Source: Pristionchus mayeri
Taxonomy: Eukaryota > Nematoda > Chromadorea > Rhabditida > Neodiplogasteridae
DNA: 64,000 nt
NCBI GenBank assembly: GCA_036245805.1
Contig: BTRK01000006.1
Coordinates: forward strand, 35,592,901 to 35,656,900
Reading direction: 5' to 3'
Part shown: positions 62,801-64,000 of the stretch, piece after piece
How positions within the stretch are numbered: the stretch's first letter is position 1
How the letters are laid out: the number at the start of each line of letters is the position of its first letter
The notes under the pieces: model-generated
Seen by the model: only the letters and a program-made list of their open reading frames with translations
Database searches by the model: none
Told to the model about the DNA's origin: nothing
Program-made: the position numbers and the translations under genes

Positions 62801-64000
62801 ATCTAATCATATTATTGAAAGGTTCTTCTGGTTTAGAACCAACAATATGAACAGCTCTGCAGGAAATGTCATCGGACGCGAGCGAACAATCGATGAATGA
62901 GGAGAGAAGAAGAGAGATCACGATGGCAATGCAAGATCTAATCATACTATTGGAAGGTTCTTCTGGTCACGATCATACTATTGGAAGGTTCTTCTGGTCA
63001 CGATGGCAATGCAAGATCTAATCATACTATTGGAAGGTTCTTCTGGTTAAGAACCAACAACATGATCAGCTCTGCAGCAAATGTCATCGGACGCGAGCGA
63101 ACAATCGATGAATGAGGAGAGAAGAAGAGAGATCACGATGGCAATGCAAGATCTAATCATATTATTGAAAGGTTCTTCTGGTTTAGAACCAACAATATGA
63201 ACAGCTCTGCAGGAAATGTCATCGGACGCGAGCGAACAATCGATGAATGAGGAGAGAAGAAGAGAGATCACGATGGCAATGCAAGATCTAATTATTTTAT
63301 TGGAAGGTTTTTCTGGTTTAGAACCAACAACATGATCAGCTCTGCAGCAAATGTCATCGGACGCGGGCGGGCAATCGATGAATGAGGAGAGAAGAAGAGA
63401 GATCACGATGGCAATGCAAGATCTAATCATACAATTGGAAGGTTCTTCTGGTCACGATCATACTATTGGAAGGTTCTTCTGGTCACGATGGCAATGCAAG
63501 ATCTAATCATACTATTGGAAGGTTCTTCTGGTCACGATCATACTATTGGAAGGTTCTTCTGGTCACGATGGCAATGCAAGATCTAATCATACTATTGGAA
63601 GGTTCTTCTGGTTTAGAACCAACAATATGATCAGCTCTGCAGCAAATGTCATCGGATGCGAGCGAGCAATCGATGAATGAGGAGAGAAGAAGAGAGATCC
63701 CGATTGCAATGCAAGATCTAATCATATTATTGGAAGGTTCTTCTGGTTTAGAACCAACAACATGATCAGCTCTGCAGCAAATGTCATCGGACGCGAGCGA
63801 ACAATCGATGAATGAGGAGAGAAGAAGAGAGATCACGATGGCAATGCAAGATCAAATCATATTATTGAAAGGTTCTTCTGGTTTAGAACCAACAATATGA
63901 ACAGCTCTGCAGGAAATGTCATCGGACGCGAGCGAACAATCGATGAATGAGGAGAGAAGAAGAGAGATCACGATGGCAATGCAAGATCTAATCATACTAT
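32807..64000. repeat. dense higher-order zone: one to five L per S/M linker
   Basis: Linkers (S-M, S alone, M alone, and occasionally S-M repeated without an L between, as near 59,772-59,931 and 63,452-63,611) occur every 135-675 bp. Large block copies are visible at constant offsets: 3672 bp (36133 to 39805), 1019 bp (40775 to 41794), 700 bp (42679 to 43379), 485 bp (44079 to 44564), 1081 bp (49629 to 50710), 835 bp (52761 to 53596), 1885 bp (55671 to 57556), 1812 bp (58741 to 60553), 7362 bp (47847 to 55209) and 15504 bp (46504 to 62008). The array is still in register at 64000. Confidence 0.88.

Larger units (their letters stand above)
12317..64000. repeat. giant three-module tandem repeat array (135/49/31 bp), continues past the window
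   Basis: About 51.7 kb of head-to-tail repeats without any unrelated insertion. Module L (135 bp) runs from TTAGAACC to TTCTTCTGGT and contains, in order, TGATCA, CTGCAG, GTCATCGGACGCGAGCGA, ATCGAT, GAGGAGAGAAGAAGAGAG, CACGATGGCAATGC and AGATCT. Module M (49 bp) equals the last 49 bases of L, starting at CACGATGG. Module S (31 bp) is M minus 18 bases (GGCAATGCAAGATCTAAT), joined at an AT microhomology. All modules end at the same TTCTTCTGGT, so they interlock freely. Observed periods are 135, 166 (L-S), 184 (L-M), 215 (L-S-M) and 246 (L-S-S-M), with further L added in steps of 135. I estimate about 300 L copies. L copies differ at a limited set of sites (for example AACATGA/AATATGA, GCAGCAA/GCAGGAA, CATACTATT/CATATTATT/CATACAATT), which define subfamilies. 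L also has a GGTTCT...AGAACC dyad with an 8-base loop. Confidence 0.97.

Noticed and set aside
12272..63836. The many 60-465-codon minus-strand frames and the 66-84-codon plus-strand frames in the array
   Set aside because: All are windows onto the same L/M/S repeats between recurring stops; listing them as genes would be misleading.
12317..64000. CRISPR array
   Set aside because: Repeats are contiguous with no unique spacers, the unit is 135 bp, and the flanking DNA is intron-containing eukaryotic sequence.

Overview
This is eukaryotic, intron-containing DNA, most likely from an invertebrate animal and possibly an arthropod. The genes are split by short introns (about 43-120 bp) with GT/AG borders, AATAAA signals follow the coding ends, and there is a mariner transposon, a hAT-type MITE and a probable tRNA-derived SINE. 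The one gene I can name is a nucleoside hydrolase. The species cannot be read from the sequence.

Positions 1-12,300 are ordinary gene and transposon territory. A mariner element (1698-2935) carries a transposase broken by one frameshift and one stop codon. A foldback GC-rich minisatellite lies at about 3709-4075. A nine-exon nucleoside hydrolase gene runs on the minus strand (4626-6802) and appears intact, apart from one unresolved splice junction; a 524-bp palindromic MITE with an 8-bp target duplication sits inside its third intron. Further right are a short possible exon (7504-7662, +), a tRNA-like SINE head (about 8291-8360), a four-exon gene I do not recognise (8897-9781, minus), a possible terminal exon (10069-10200, minus) and the last four exons of another unrecognised gene (10488-11118, +).

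Positions about 12,317-64,000, some 81 percent of the window, are one uninterrupted tandem-repeat array that runs off the right edge. It is built from three modules that all end in the same TTCTTCTGGT: L (135 bp), M (49 bp, the end of L) and S (31 bp, M with 18 bp removed). They combine in a simple grammar (L alone, L-S-M = 215 bp, L-S-S-M = 246 bp, L-S = 166 bp, L-M = 184 bp). Blocks of several modules are themselves duplicated at many scales, from 246 bp to 15.5 kb.

L is 45 codons long and open throughout on the minus strand, giving continuous frames of up to 1275 codons in which each unit begins with Met and a signal-peptide-like hydrophobic stretch. On the plus strand L is also open except for one TGA, which some copies carry as TTA. 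Whether this is a plain satellite or an amplified piece of coding sequence is the main question raised by the window. The left border of the array abuts an inverted copy of part of the neighbouring unrecognised gene.
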